From Daphnia carinata (taxonomy: Eukaryota; Arthropoda; Branchiopoda; Diplostraca; Daphniidae): 64,000 bases of DNA. The translations under genes and the position numbers were made by a program. How positions within the stretch are numbered: position 1 is the stretch's first letter; the number at the start of each line of letters is the position of its first letter. Below the pieces are notes generated by a model. That model was given only the letters and a program-made list of their open reading frames with translations. It made no database searches and was not told the origin of the DNA. Shown piece after piece: positions 25,011 to 37,160 of the stretch. Location of the stretch: NCBI RefSeq assembly GCF_022539665.2, contig NC_081340.1:2418001-2482000 (forward strand). The letters are read 5' to 3'.

Positions 25011-25538
25011 GTGTCATTAAGATTTGAGAAATTCTCTGGAAATGTAGAGCTATTCAGCGTTACATTTGTCGTAACTGAAATCGTACTTTTAGAAGCTCCG
25101 CTATGTTTATTTACAGTAGGTGACTACTGCAACTATGAAAATCGTTTTAGCAATCTAAAGGAGAATATAGCTCATTTTTTAGATTTCCGAAATTGTGATT
25201 TCCAGTTTTACTTCCGGTTTTTAAATAGCTTGTGGTTGCTTACGTTTAAGTCTGTACATAAAAAGATTCATATTTTCGTGATCCTCATGAAATTTGGGGT
25301 CGAATCCATGGGTCAGTACAAAATACCCGAAAATCGTCGAAAATCGCAAATTTTCATGAACTGTAGTTCAGGAAAAATCGCGATTTTGGCCAAATCCGGC
25401 TTTTGGCTGAAAACACATCAGTTGTATTCCAAATTTGATAAGGATTACGAATGTTGTATTCATTTCGTCACACGATCAATATTTTCGGAGATATTGGCTA
25501 CTTTCGGTGACTTCCGGAAATATTTTACGCGATTTTGA
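25011..25538 (+). other. Mirror copy of the 175-codon open frame
   Basis: Right-arm counterpart of 7960-8487, open over the same length. No functional assignment is possible from sequence alone. Confidence 0.25.
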
Positions 25539-26737
25539 AAAAAGTAAAAAATGAACTGTATTCTTCCTACCGTTTTTAGTAACGTTACATCAACTGATGT
25601 GATTGGGTGGTCCTTTTTTCTTGTCATTCTGCTATCTACGATGCTGGTTAATCTTACGACATGTATGCGGATGAATGGATGGCATGTTTAACGTCTGTCC
25701 TGCATGCAAACTACCCGCTAAATTTTTTGGTTATGGCGCTACAAAAATAAGAGGTAACTGTCTGAAATACTAACGATCAAGGTACGATCACGTAAAGCGC
25801 TAATTTTCGCACTTCGTTTTGAAGTTAAGATTTTCATTGGGCATCAAATAGTAAAACTAGATGGCGCTGCTGTTTCCCTATAATGGCTGATTGTCGTAAC
25901 TAGTAAAGTTGCTGTATGTTAATTTTCTTAACTATGGTGTGTTTAAGAATATTCATAAAAAAATTAACGGTACGTTATCTACGGTTTTGTCCATCATTTT
26001 TGGGTATATATTGGAATGAAAACACTCTAAAATTGGTTGTTTTTTATATGTGACAGTTCCAATTGTTGATCAGCTGTGCCAGCTGCTCAGCTAGGCTATC
26101 CATACTTTAGTTTTTTATTACGCTATTTACTCGTGGGAAAGGTATTTAACTCACAATATGCCATTTATGCCCTTAATTCTTTTCCAAAGCATAGAAGGCA
26201 AATTTAAATACTTGCAAACTTTACCATGGGGGCATTCCTTTCAAATGTGTCCCTCGCAACAGAATTGTCAATTTATTCGAAAGGATGTAGTGGATGGTTT
26301 GCAAACCCAAGCTTACTGGGTGTTCTCTAACAATTTGAGATATCTGATAGTTGCACATTTATGTTAAAAGAACTAATTGCAAGTACTGATACTTTTCACC
26401 TTTTAATTCCCCATACAGCTTATCAGTAGTAGACTTTGCAATGTTTACGCTATGAAAAAACTCAATTACACTATGGTTCGTTAAAGGTTACTGTTACAAG
26501 TAGGTTGCCAATGGAAAACTGTTTGATTGTCATAGTATATCTCTTTCCTGTGATGAATTTTATTTGTTTTTCGTTTTTTACAAGAGTTTGTCAGTCAAGA
26601 TGACTATGAGTATGCTATTGTTCTTTCATCTAATTTATTTCCTTTTTTTTTCTTCAGATTGGTAATGAAAAAGAAATGGGTCTTGTTCTTCACTTCATTT
26701 TCTCCTCATTGTCATCAAGCTGATCGTCTCCGCCTCA

Positions 26738-27055
26738 CTGTTCTCGTCATCGCCGTTCTCGTCATCGCCGTTCTCGTCATCGCCGTTCTCGTCATCGCCG
26801 TTCTCGTCATCGCCGTCCTCGTCATCGCCGTCCTCGTCATCGCCGTCCTCGTCATCGCCGTCCTCGTCATCGCCGTCCTCGTCATCGCCGTCCTCGTCTC
26901 GCCGTCATCGCAGTCCTCGTCTCGCCGTCATCGCAGTCCTCGTCTCGCCGTCATCGCAGTCCTAGTCTCGCCGTCATCGCAGTCCTCGTCTCGCCGTCAT
27001 CGCAGTCCTCGTCTCGCCGTCATCGCAGTCCTCGTCTCGCTGTCATTGCCGCCGT
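26738..27055. repeat. Compound minisatellite, contracted mirror copy
   Basis: Right-arm counterpart with about ten 15-mers and six 23-mers. The total length difference of about 68 bp accounts for the shift in the mirror-coordinate sum (33430 to 33500) across this locus, so the tracts changed after the arms last matched. Confidence 0.9.
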
Positions 27056-27239
27056 CGTCTTTGGTGTCTTCAAGCTGATCGCCTTAGCCTTGCCATCGTC
27101 ACTTCGCTGTCTTCGCTTCACCGTCATCGAGCTAATCGCCATTGCCGCATCATCGTCGTTCGCGCACGTCTTCGCCTCATCCCCCTCATCGTGGAGCCTC
27201 GCGTTTTGGTATTGTTTTGTTTTGTATTGTCGTGCAGTG

Positions 27240-27583
27240 TAAGCTAACCCGTTGGCTGCCACCCATTTTTCTCCCATTTTTTTTTGTAGCTGTAGGGACC
27301 GGCGGGCGCTGTTCTACCCCTAGGTTGATCACCTATTGGGGTAGGGCAGTCGCCTTGCGCCTTCGGGCGCATTAGGCAATGCACCAGTAGGGCCTTCTCT
27401 TTGTCGATTTGATCGTGGAGTAACCCGGGGTGTGCATTCCCATAAAGGTCTCCACCGTCAAATCAGCCCGGACTTGTCGAAAGACAAGTCCCCCTTGCAT
27501 CGTCTTCCATCTGAAGCGATGGTAGAGACTGTAGAAGAACAACCTACGGGTTGTAATGGCTTGGCAGCCAACGGGTTAGCTTA
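27240..27583. mobile_element. MITE, mirror copy of 5846-6189
   Basis: The same 344-bp element with both 22-bp terminal inverted repeats, in the right arm. It was duplicated with the arm, so it is not an independent insertion. Confidence 0.8.
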
Positions 27584-28069
27584 AGTGTTTGTGTATTATG
27601 TATGTATGTATTATTGTATAATGTATGTGTTTAATAATATGTAAACGTATTGTAAAACGTGGTGGAATTGTGGGTGGAGGTGGGACAATACAAAACCAAT
27701 TCCAATTATATCTTTGTGTATTTATTTTTAGTATCTAAGAAGTAATCATTTTATGACACATTAGCTCCAACTTGTTACTTAATAGTCGACAGGCAACAAC
27801 ACACGATTTTGACTTGCAATGCAAATTCTACCATCTACAGCCTGTATCGTGTCCCAAGCCTTAAAATTTCTGGAACTGCCAACAGACGTTCTTAGCATTC
27901 ACCACATGCAAACACTTTTTTCGACTCCAAATTTTGCGTATCACTCCGTCCTGACATTTCGGCAACTTCCACAAATTCCATCTAACTGATTGGCAAATTA
28001 GTTCAATAACTTTCAATTTCCAATTTAATTCTAATTCACCAAGGAGCAAAGAAAACAAGTTTAACAATA

Positions 28070-30010
28070 TATGAAGTGTTGATCAGCCTTTCAACTTGGA
28101 TTCTTGCCCCTGGAATGCTGCTTTCTGGAACATTACTCCAACATGCATCTATTCCATACCATCTGAAAAGCAAAAAAAAAAATATTTATTAGTTTTCTCA
28201 CAATGTATCACGGGTAAGATTTAGGTGGAAGAAACTGAAGTGCCACTCACATTTTAACAGCGCAATACCTAAAGATGCCCTATTTCTCGCAACTTTCCTT
28301 GTGCAATTTGTAACCAAACTATTCGGATTTTTTCTTCGAAGTTAATGCAGCAGTTTGTCAGTGAACAAAATTCTACTTAATTAGCAACGGCTTCTTTCCC
28401 TCCAATGCTTAAGACCAAAAGATAAAATAGCAAATTCATCACACGACGTAGAACAATAACAAATGAACAAAATCGTTCAGAACTATCAGCCAGTCATTTT
28501 TTAACACATTTCCAAAAATTCGATGTTTGCAGTCACGAGTTTGTTAAATCCGATATTACCGAAAAAACGATCAAACAGAACGATGTTTAGAAAATGTGTT
28601 CCAAAATGGGCAATTGTTACGCAAATACAAAAAACAAGTAATAACAAAAGCCAACGCATCGCCAAAGGATCACATACTACGTAAGCTAGCGCTATAAAAG
28701 TTAGTTCGAACGATGGCAATATCTGCTTTATCAGAAGGAAGAACATTAACTATAAATTAAACCACACGCAGCTGCTGAACTTTCTAATGTTTGGACGCAG
28801 CACGACACGTTTTTTCACTACCCAAGATGCAAAGTGTTAAATTCAAATAATAGACAACTATACTGCCTAAAAGCAAATCTAGAACCTTAAAAGTTTAACC
28901 TATTCAAAGGACAATTAGCAAATGATGTAGGATAGATAAAATACTGCACCTTCAAACGTTTCTATGTACAATACGGTAATCCGCTCCATGTTCGATGTGG
29001 ATAGATTTGTCGTACTTTTGGCCTAAATAGACGCGAATGTTTCATAAAGTGGCCAACCCAGGATTCTAAAGATGAATAAGAGAAAGAGTGTGATTCTATA
29101 TTGGCCAACATACAAAATCAAAACGAGTTGTAACGTTAAGTATTATTTATTTCCATATTTACCCATCTATGCTCTTTTCAACCAACTGCTGACAACTCAA
29201 GTCCCAAATTTACACATCACCTCCATGTAATTAGTTGTTCCAACACCTAAAGCAAAAAAAAATTAATGGCTGAACCTAATCTTTCATAATACTAAAGCTA
29301 TCATAAGGCCAAACCTTTCCCATTACATATGTATAGGTCAGACGGCAGACTCAAAAAGGGCCATGCAATTACTGTACCCTATTTCCTGACGTGGGCCAGC
29401 ATGCTTGTATGAGATACAACATCAAATTGCAAGATTCAAAATTTTGACAAAAAGTCTTCAGTAAGTAAGAATGGATTGGATGTTTAACATACTAGTAAAA
29501 ACATTTACGCCAAAAGAAAACGCATTTCAACATTGCATGCAAACAGTTCCCATCAAGATTTAGGCATTCGTGCGTACGGCAAAATGTTTTCTATGATCAA
29601 TTAAATTACGAGTACATTAAATTCAGACAAAGTAATGTGAAAATGCATTTTCTTCGTTGGTTAGTGCAGAGTCTGGGGGACAAAGAATTACAAGAAAGGA
29701 AGGCGGCGTCCGGACAATACATCAGACGATAGTCCCTGACAAAGGCTACATCCAAAATGGCGAAGGAAGGACTTCTGACTAATGTTTGCCCGCGACGTTG
29801 CCAGATCGAGATCTTAAATCTTAAAAAGAAATATTTTCAATATTTCGGAAAGTAAATAAAAAATAAATAACAAATAATCCCGACTAACATTTTGGCTTGG
29901 AATTTTGTTTCAATATGCCACCAAAGCCAAAATAAACGCCGATTCCGAATATGTGATTAGGTTTTGCCTTGTTTATTATTTTTTTTTTTGCGTACGTTGA
30001 CTCAATGCTA
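28070..30010. other. Right arm, outer part without a gene
   Basis: Mirror of 3430-5360. It is near-identical to the left arm up to about 29165 and then visibly diverged (substitutions and small indels) to the arm end. Nothing coding is supported. Confidence 0.55.
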
Positions 30011-30011
30011 C

Positions 30012-30299
30012 GCCATCTACCAGTCAGATTTCTAGTTAGTTCTCGACATCCACTCAAAGAATATTTCTACTGCACCACGCTAGCGCTGTAGCGTACTGGC
30101 GCGCTATCATCAAATATTCGATGTATTTGAATAACGATTAACTTTATGAAAAAAATAGCAATTTTACAGGAATAAGCATTCAATTTTGAGTGTATCCTGT
30201 GATATTTAACCAATTCAGATGACTTTCAGTTTTTTCAGGTGTTTTCGGTCAGTTGTGTGTAGAGAATTAACCAGAAATGTGACCGATAGATGGCGATAA
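30012..30299. mobile_element. Mirror copy of the MITE-like element, internally shorter
   Basis: Right-arm counterpart of the element at 3062-3410. Both terminal inverted repeats are present (GCCATCTACCAGTCAG near 30012 and GATAGATGGCGATA near 30288). The AAGCCCGACT hairpin segment seen in the left copy is missing. It lies in the diverged outer part of the arms. Confidence 0.55.
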
Positions 30300-30363
30300 C
30301 AGCAAAACAGAAAAAAAAGGCCAATATTTTTATTTTTATCTTGGGTAAACCGGATTGCCATAG

Positions 30364-30718
30364 ACGGTAGCACAACCGGAGTTTAACTAATTGAATTATT
30401 ACTGGTACAAAAATTCACGAAATTTGTTCATTTAATTAAAATTTCATTCATGTTGAATCAACACATTTGCAACGTAATTGTATTGTCATATAGACGACGG
30501 CACTGAAACCATTGATAGGATTGCATCAAAACGAGTTACACTATATGATGCCCATTGATGACGAACCAGCAAAAACGTATTTTAAGTCAAATGAATGCCG
30601 TGTTCACCAATGCTCTGGGCGCAAAGGTCACCGGCATCCGTTTCCAAGCACAATACATAGTCACTTGTGCAACATACCAGGGGAATTATTTGAAGTAACG
30701 AGCTGTGAAAAAATTTAA
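30364..30718. other. Flank with decayed coding-like segment
   Basis: The stretch 30490-30718 matches 46375-46590 in inverse orientation but is absent from both arms. The 46-kb copy, read on its minus strand, has a stretch like AMFTNALDAKVTGSRFQAQY followed by IVTCATYQGNYLK that looks protein-coding. The copy here is interrupted. Family not recognised. Confidence 0.4.
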
Positions 30719-32330
30719 CGCTGTTATATCCGGTTCATACGGTGATATATCTCTCTAAAAAATTTGCAAAGCTCCACTAGTTTACCTACGGTAATGCACC
30801 CCGAATTGTTTCCACTGTCAAGGGAGACCGACATTCAGTTTTGTAACGCTCCCATACTTTCTATACTTGTTTGACTTTCACCTCCAGAAAAACACAACCG
30901 ATGCCACATGGTGCCCTTAAAATGCTTTATCAACTAATAAAAAGCAGTAGATTGCCTAAGTTTACGTTTAAAGTCGACCCCAAGCGATTTAAAGGGATCG
31001 TTTCCATAATTATCGTAAAAATTGTGATAATGTGATCCAGCAGATCTTCATCTGCAAGCGTTGCTGTAATACGATCAAGAGCTTTTTGAAAATCTACAGA
31101 GATCTTTGGCTTTCATGTAGGTTAATCCAAACAATCGTCTCTATAAATTAACTTGCCATCTCACTGGCAGTATTTCTCCCAGTCGCATCATATTTCCAAC
31201 GATGATACTCCAAGGATTTAGCAAGTCGTCGTTGTACGTACCTTTGAAAAATATTATGATGACAATCTTTTTGGTCACTTAACGTAAAAGTTTACCCACT
31301 CTCTGCACTTCTTACTGCAGTAATCAGCCAAATCCTCACGACCACCCTTTGCATGTAAATTTTGTTCTGTGAGCGTCAGTCCAGAATAATAGTGTTCGAA
31401 GCAACTCTTTTGGCAGCGAGGATTTTGAAATGGCGCTGACAAGTAATACTGTTGTACCTTTCAACATTTTCCACTGTAAAGACTTCTTCATTGCAATGGG
31501 GAATGCAATGCAAATAAACCACATTTGGCAAAACTATTTGGTGAAGATAATGCTACGGGTCAGGATTGTTACAGTTTCTTCCATTTATGCACACAATTAC
31601 ACAGCGAAATTACAACACAGGACATACAGAATACACACAACATATACTATTCACAAATACACATACACTATACGCGAAGGGAAACCAGCAGTCATGCACA
31701 GCTCCTTCTTAAAGGACTTACGCGAGGGCGCCCAGCAACTGCAGAGCCCCCTCTTAACATCCTATCGGACATCGGGTCAAATCCCGACTCCCCGTCTGAA
31801 TAAAGGAGAGGCCAGAGGTCGACTCACGTTCGACCTGACCCCTAGGGGAAAGACAACAATAATGAAAACAGAACATGGTTACAAAGTTAGGAAACAGATG
31901 GCAGCACTTACAAAACAGACCAAAGAGGGCAACAGTTGCAACAGGATCATGTCCTTAGGATCAACATGTTCTGGATTATTCAGAAGAAAATTAAAATCTC
32001 CATTAGGAATTTTTAAAAACAAATGACAGATGTCTAGTGGATTTAGCACGTTGAGCAGACCACAGGAAATCATTTGCGCTATTCTTTATTGAACTCTGCA
32101 GCGTTTTCATGTGGGATGGTTGCAATGAAAATAACTTTTTTACCCATTTCACGAATTTGCTTCCTCGATGCCTTTTAAAGCAGAAAAAAATTTACTAACT
32201 CTTTACTTTACTCTACAAAGCTTTCTCACCTCGTCGCTAAAAAGAAGAGAGGATCATATTTCGTGAACTTTTTTACAGCACAGGTGTTACTGCCTTGAAG
32301 TAACTAACAAGAGAAATTTCTATTTTTATA
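30719..32330 (+). repeat. Diverged copy of arm segment 9802-11230
   Basis: About 90% similar by eye to the left arm (for example CTCCACTAGTTTACCTACGG at both). It has an internal deletion relative to 10530-10745 and carries an inserted solo-LTR candidate at 31567-31943. It has the same orientation as the left arm. Confidence 0.8.
31567..31943. mobile_element. Solo LTR candidate, 377 bp
   Basis: The insert starts TGTTACAG and ends GCAACA (TG..CA ends) and is flanked by GGAT on both sides (31563-31566 and 31944-31947). The left arm holds the matching empty site (GGGTCAGGATCATG near 10850) with a single GGAT. It contains AATAAAGG near 31799, a possible polyadenylation signal. No coding is expected. 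The superfamily is not assignable from one LTR. Confidence 0.65.
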
Positions 32331-32529
32331 AGGACAGTTGGTACTCAAAGTTCTAAAATTATTGTTTTTACAGCATTATCCTACAGAAAACAGGTGATAG
32401 TAGAATAGGGAACATTATAAACCATTCACCAGACAAGAAACGAAATTCTTCGACGCAACTAAAAAGCTTCAAGGCTGCAAATAGGTACTGCTCATCTTCA
32501 TGAAAACAATGTAGGATTTCGATGACACG

Positions 32530-34190
32530 AGGATAATGAAAAGGCCACCTATTATCGAGAAATCAAAACATTTTAGCAGAGCCACCTATTATCGAAATCA
32601 AAACATTTTAGCAGAGCCACCTATTGTCGGGAAATCAGCATATTTTAGGAAAGCGACGTATTATCAGGAAATCGAAACCTTTTAGCAGAGCCACCTATTA
32701 TCGGGAAAGTAAAACATTCTAGCAATGCCACATGTTATCAAGAAATCCAAACATTTTAGCAGAGCCACCTATTATCGGAAATCAAAACATTTTAGCAGTG
32801 CCACCTATTATTAGCAAAACGAAACATTTTGGCAGAACCACCTATTATAGGAAAAACACAACATTTTAGCAGTGCCACCTATCGTCAGGAAATCCAAACA
32901 TTTTAGGAGTGCCACCTATTATCAAGAAATCGAAACATTTAGCAGAGCCACCTATTATTGGGAAATCAAACCATTAGCAGAGCCACCTATTATCCGGAAA
33001 TCGAAATATTTTAGCAGAGCCACCTATTATCGGAAAATCAAAACATTTCAGGAATGCCACCTATGTGTGGCAATGAAACATTTTGGCAGAACCACCTATT
33101 ATCGGGAAAACAAACCTATTATCGGAAAACCAAAACATTTCAGCAGCGCCACCTATTATCAGGAAATCGTAGCATTTTAGAGAGCCACCTATTATGAGAA
33201 AATCGAAACATTTAAGCAGAGCCACCTATTATCGAAAAACTAAACTATTAGCAGAGCCACCTATGAGCAAACCGAAACATTTTGGCAGAACCACCAATTA
33301 TAGGGAAATAAAAACATTTTGGAAGAACCACCAATTATTGGGAAATGAAAACATTTTAGCAGTGCCACCTATCACCAGGAAATCGAAACATTTTAGGCTA
33401 CCTATTATGAGAAATCGAAACATTTAAGCAGAGCCACCTATTATCAGGAAATCAAACCATTAGCAGAACCCCCTATTATCGGGAAATCAAACCATTAGCA
33501 GAACCACCTATTATCAAGAAATCGAAATATTTTGGCAGAGCCACCTATTATCGGAAAATCAAAGCATTTCAGGAATGCCACCTGTTATCGGAAAATCAAA
33601 ACATTTCAGAATGCCACCTATTATCTGGAAATCGAAGCATTTTAGCAGAGCCACCTATTATGAGAAAATCGAAACAATTTAGGCAGAGCCACCTATTATC
33701 GAGAAATCAAACCATTAGCAGAGCCACCTATTAGAAAATAAAAACATTTTAGCAGTGCCACCTATTATCAGGAAATCGAAACATTTTTGCAACACCTATT
33801 GTCAGAAAATCGAAACATTTTAGCACAGCCACTTATCGGAAAATCAAACCATTTTTGCACCCACCTATTATCGGGAAATCGTTTTAGTAGAGCCACCTAT
33901 TATCCGGAAACCGAAACATTACACAGTCACCTATGAACAGGAAACCGAAGCATTTTACAAATACTTCCACGCAACCTATGAATGGAAACTCAAAGCATAA
34001 ACAGTTGGCCACCTATGAATGGAAACTCGAAGCATTTTAGAAAACAGTTTCCCACCTATGAACGGGAAACCAAAACATTTTCGAAAACAGCTACGCTACC
34101 TATGAACAAAATCCTAAGCATTACCAAAAAGTTATCGCTTTACGCTGCCTATGAACAAGAAACCGAAATAACTTGAAGAAGCAGTTACCT
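32530..34190 (+). repeat. Degenerate 37-40 bp satellite, about 45 units
   Basis: The unit resembles GCCACCTATTATCGGGAAAT followed by CAAAACATTTTAGCAGA. I counted about 45 copies of the GCCACCTAT core, with many substitutions and small indels. The last units (from about 33930) shift to CACCTATGAACGGGAAACC. Periodic ORFs within it (32872-33180, 33194-33427) are repeat artefacts. A shorter inverted remnant is at 44400-44720. Confidence 0.85.
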
Positions 34191-34235
34191 CTGGGACGTT
34201 GCAGTTTAATGCCGACATAGTCGGGTCTTCATAGT

Positions 34236-35160
34236 GACACTTGCCAAAGTCTGAGTGTTACAAAGTCTAGTGGTAAATAGCGAGTGTTAGTGAAAACTAT
34301 CTCCAACAGACTCTACATTTCTTTTCTTAAGGTAAAAGTGCTAACAAAAATGGCTTATGTTAAGTTTAGCCCAGGGTTTCCCGCTAACCACCATGCCTTC
34401 AGTAAAAGTATTAGGAAAATCATCATTTTGAAAAATAAAAAAATATGTATTTACTTTGTTGTCGAACGTTTCTCTGTTGCCCAACTCCTCGTTCCTCCTC
34501 ATATCGTCACATTTGCATTCTTCACACACAACATGTCTCTTTACCCCACTTAAAAAAAAAAAACATAATTAACAGAATCATGTTTTCGTGAAACATGTTA
34601 AACAAAACCTTTTTACCTTATTGACAGAAATAACCACAAAATAGGACTTAACATCAGTTGGGAACATCAACCTAAAAAGTATCAATTAATATTTGTTGGC
34701 CATAATTACTATTTGACAACTATATGGAAATTGGTGAGAACAGCTATGTTTTACAAGTAAAAGTGCAATCAACTCAAATTCATGCCAATGTCTGATGAAG
34801 TTTCATTCAAACAGTTCCTGTAAATCCAAAGCTAGTGGATTAAATGGAGTTTGGGTATAGGGAATGAATAGCTATAAATATGACTTGCCAAAGTCTAAGT
34901 GCTAGAACGTCTAGTGGTAATTGACAGGTAGTAGTGAAAACCATCTCAATAGACTATAGATGTCTTTTTTTAATCCTCAGGTTTCTTTAAGCTTTTCAAA
35001 ATGAATTTCCCACTTAACAACCTGCATTTAGCAAAAGTATTGGTCAAATCATCAATATGAGAAATAAAAAAGGATGTATTTGCCTTGTTGATGAATGTTT
35101 CCATCTTGCCCAACTCGTGTTCCCTCCTTATCGTTAGTTACATTCTTCAGTCACAGCGTG
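34236..35160 (+). repeat. Two diverged tandem copies of a ~600-bp segment
   Basis: 34236-34540 and 34880-35165 share CTTGCCAAAGTCT, GTCTAGTGGTAA and further blocks in the same order, including a TTGCCCAACTC stretch. No ORF is preserved between the copies, so coding is not supported. Confidence 0.65.
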
Positions 35161-35880
35161 CCTCTTTACCTCACTTCAAAAATCCAGAAGCAGATTAATC
35201 AATGGTTGCAGCCGTCCTAAGAATGACAGTATGGCATCATTATAAAGGGTCTTGAAATTTGACATCTGAGAATTTTTAGAGATGAAAATATGTTGATGTT
35301 GCAGCTACACCTTTTAGGTTGATTATTGCCCCCCATAAGATGATGCCATTCAACTAATAAGGGTAATCAATTATGTAGTTTAAAATGGGCTAAAAAATAT
35401 TAGGCCTCAGCGGGTAATAGTGAACATCTCAAAATAAAGAAAACATGGCTCAGCTGTAAAGTAAATAGCATAGTTAACAATTTAATTTTTAAAGCAAATT
35501 ACGGCGATCGCCTATAGCCAGTAATGAAATCTGAAATTATTCACACATTTCTTTGTTACTTTTCTTCTTTTCTTACCACTGGAACTAGAGCTTTAACAGC
35601 AGGAAAACACGAAGATCGAAAACGTCGACGAATTGAAGCATAAGAGAAAATATCCATGCATAACTCATGTCAAATTTGGAAGGATGAGGATGTTACCAAC
35701 ACCACCTAACGGTACCTTTTCGTTGTTTTCTATTTTTAACCCCTCGCTTAGCAACAGCTTTAGGTAAAAAAAAAAAAAAATATTCTAACAATCTAACGTT
35801 TACCATGGTAAAGTATAACGGAATAAAAGAAAATGATACCTTATTATGTACAATATAAGCTTTGGTTTTACCATAATTGT
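35161..35880. other. No feature recognised
   Basis: AT-rich sequence with short ORFs only and an A-run near 35767-35780. I see no splice-linked coding blocks or repeats within the window. Confidence 0.5.
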
Positions 35881-35989
35881 ATTTGAATTCTAACGTTGTA
35901 CGAACACTAATTTAAATCGCTTCATCCGCTTTATGTGATAAAGAATAAAGACAAGTGGATTCGGTAACGACATTATGGCTGTATTCAGC

Positions 35990-36365
35990 ATTTCATTTAG
36001 AAACAACATGTGTGTTGAACGACTAGTTAAAGATTAATATATGGCAGGGTAATAACTCATTTTGGAACGAGGACAGCAATATTAAAACAAATCTAACCAT
36101 CCCGTCATAGAAACTTGATGGACAGCGCAGTTTTCACGATTAAGAATATTTTCAGTCGTGGTGTAGTACGGCGCAGCAGTTGTAGCCTCATATGAATAAC
36201 TACCATAGTTAGAAGACGGTGAACCCATTGGCACAGCAATGCGCAACCCATCATCATCTCATTTCAACATCTCATTTAGGGAAATCAATCACTGAACCAT
36301 TGCAGTACAACAACATCAATTATTAATTTCTATTCTAATTAAACATTGTAGCCTACTTTACCCAT
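35990..36365 (-). pseudogene. Truncated paralogue of the Tyr/Thr repeat-protein gene
   Basis: On the minus strand, exon 1 ends ATGG (36362-36365) with donor GGTAAAG, as in the intact gene at 16080. Exon 2 is eroded: the signal-peptide codons are lost and only VPMGSPSSNYGSYSYEATTA and APYYTTT remain, before a non-repeat tail and stop (about 36100). The flank 35880-36090 matches the 3' flank of the intact gene. The repeat block has collapsed to a single YYTTT. Confidence 0.75.
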
Positions 36366-36466
36366 TGTTGCAAGGCGAACTGAAGCTGCTGATGGTAGCG
36401 GGCAAAGGAGTTCAGCAATTTGCAAAACAACTGGAATTCTCTTGCTACGTCGAAGATGAACACTCG

Positions 36467-36500
36467 ACTGATTGTAGTTGGTTCTGTTGCACCATTTTAT
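36467..36500 (-). promoter_or_regulatory. Retained core promoter of the truncated paralogue
   Basis: Read on the minus strand: TATAAAA at about 36500-36494 and TCAGT at 36471-36467, about 28 bp apart, followed by the ATGG exon. The sequence upstream (GGGTAAGAATATTG, TTACGTCA) matches that before the intact gene at 15880. Confidence 0.7.
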
Positions 36501-36559
36501 ACGATTTTATGTCACCCTGATGTTGCTCGCCATCCCCACCGGGTGTACCTTTTCAACAT

Positions 36560-37160
36560 GACGTAACGATCAATATTCTTACCCTTTCTTTTTTTTGCGC
36601 CCCACACAGTGTGAATTTGAATGTCATACAAAGGAATTTTGATGCTCCTGAATTTAGTCCTAAAAACGAAAGAATTTGTTGTGTTGCTATGCCGGAATTA
36701 CCCAGCTGCTATCTTCTGCATTTATATGCTATCTTTTTTTTTCGTTTGTTTTTTGTTTGCCGTGACACACGTAGGTTGGATTTGATTTTTGCTTTGGGGG
36801 GAGGGTTCGATTAATGAAGCATTTATTGTTTTCCAATAATGCCAAAGTTTTGCTACTTCGATTTACGTTTTATTTCGTGAGACAAGTCGGCGTATGCAAT
36901 CAATTCCAGCATACCGATAAATAGCTAAAATAATTACTAGCACCAACTGAAGGAGTTCGTTACACTAGAGCGTTATAGATTTAAATGGCATTAAAAGGAA
37001 AACTACGTAAACGTGCATCACTTTTGCTTACAAGGAAAACAACACTTCTTGGAACTAAAATTTAAAGGGAGAGGGAACATAAACCTGAAGGTCAAAAGCT
37101 TTTGGAAAAGTTCAGCATAAGTGGAGGAAATGTCAATTTCACCCTAATTGATCTCCCTAA
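36560..37160. other. Intergenic stretch absent from the left module
   Basis: It lies between the truncated paralogue promoter and the right transcript-like module. The homologous left locus jumps from the equivalent of 36365 straight to 37160 (junction near 14690), so about 800 bp, including the promoter and exon 1, is missing there. No gene is seen. Confidence 0.6.

Larger units (their letters stand above)
19095..30363 (-). repeat. Right arm of 27-kb inverted repeat
   Basis: This is the partner of 2993-14480, read in the opposite direction, and ends at GGATTGCCATA (about 30353-30363). It carries the same series of elements in mirror order: SINE heads, vasa fragment, the 175-codon ORF, minisatellite and MITE. 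It has fewer minisatellite units (10 of the 15-mer against 13) and lacks the 60-bp tandem duplication at 14030-14120. Similarity drops sharply outside about 29165 and inside about 19193. Confidence 0.95.

Noticed and set aside
32872-33427. ORFs with a repeated ATYYREIK-type peptide
   Set aside because: They come from a 39-bp satellite period divisible by three; frames break as soon as a unit has an indel.
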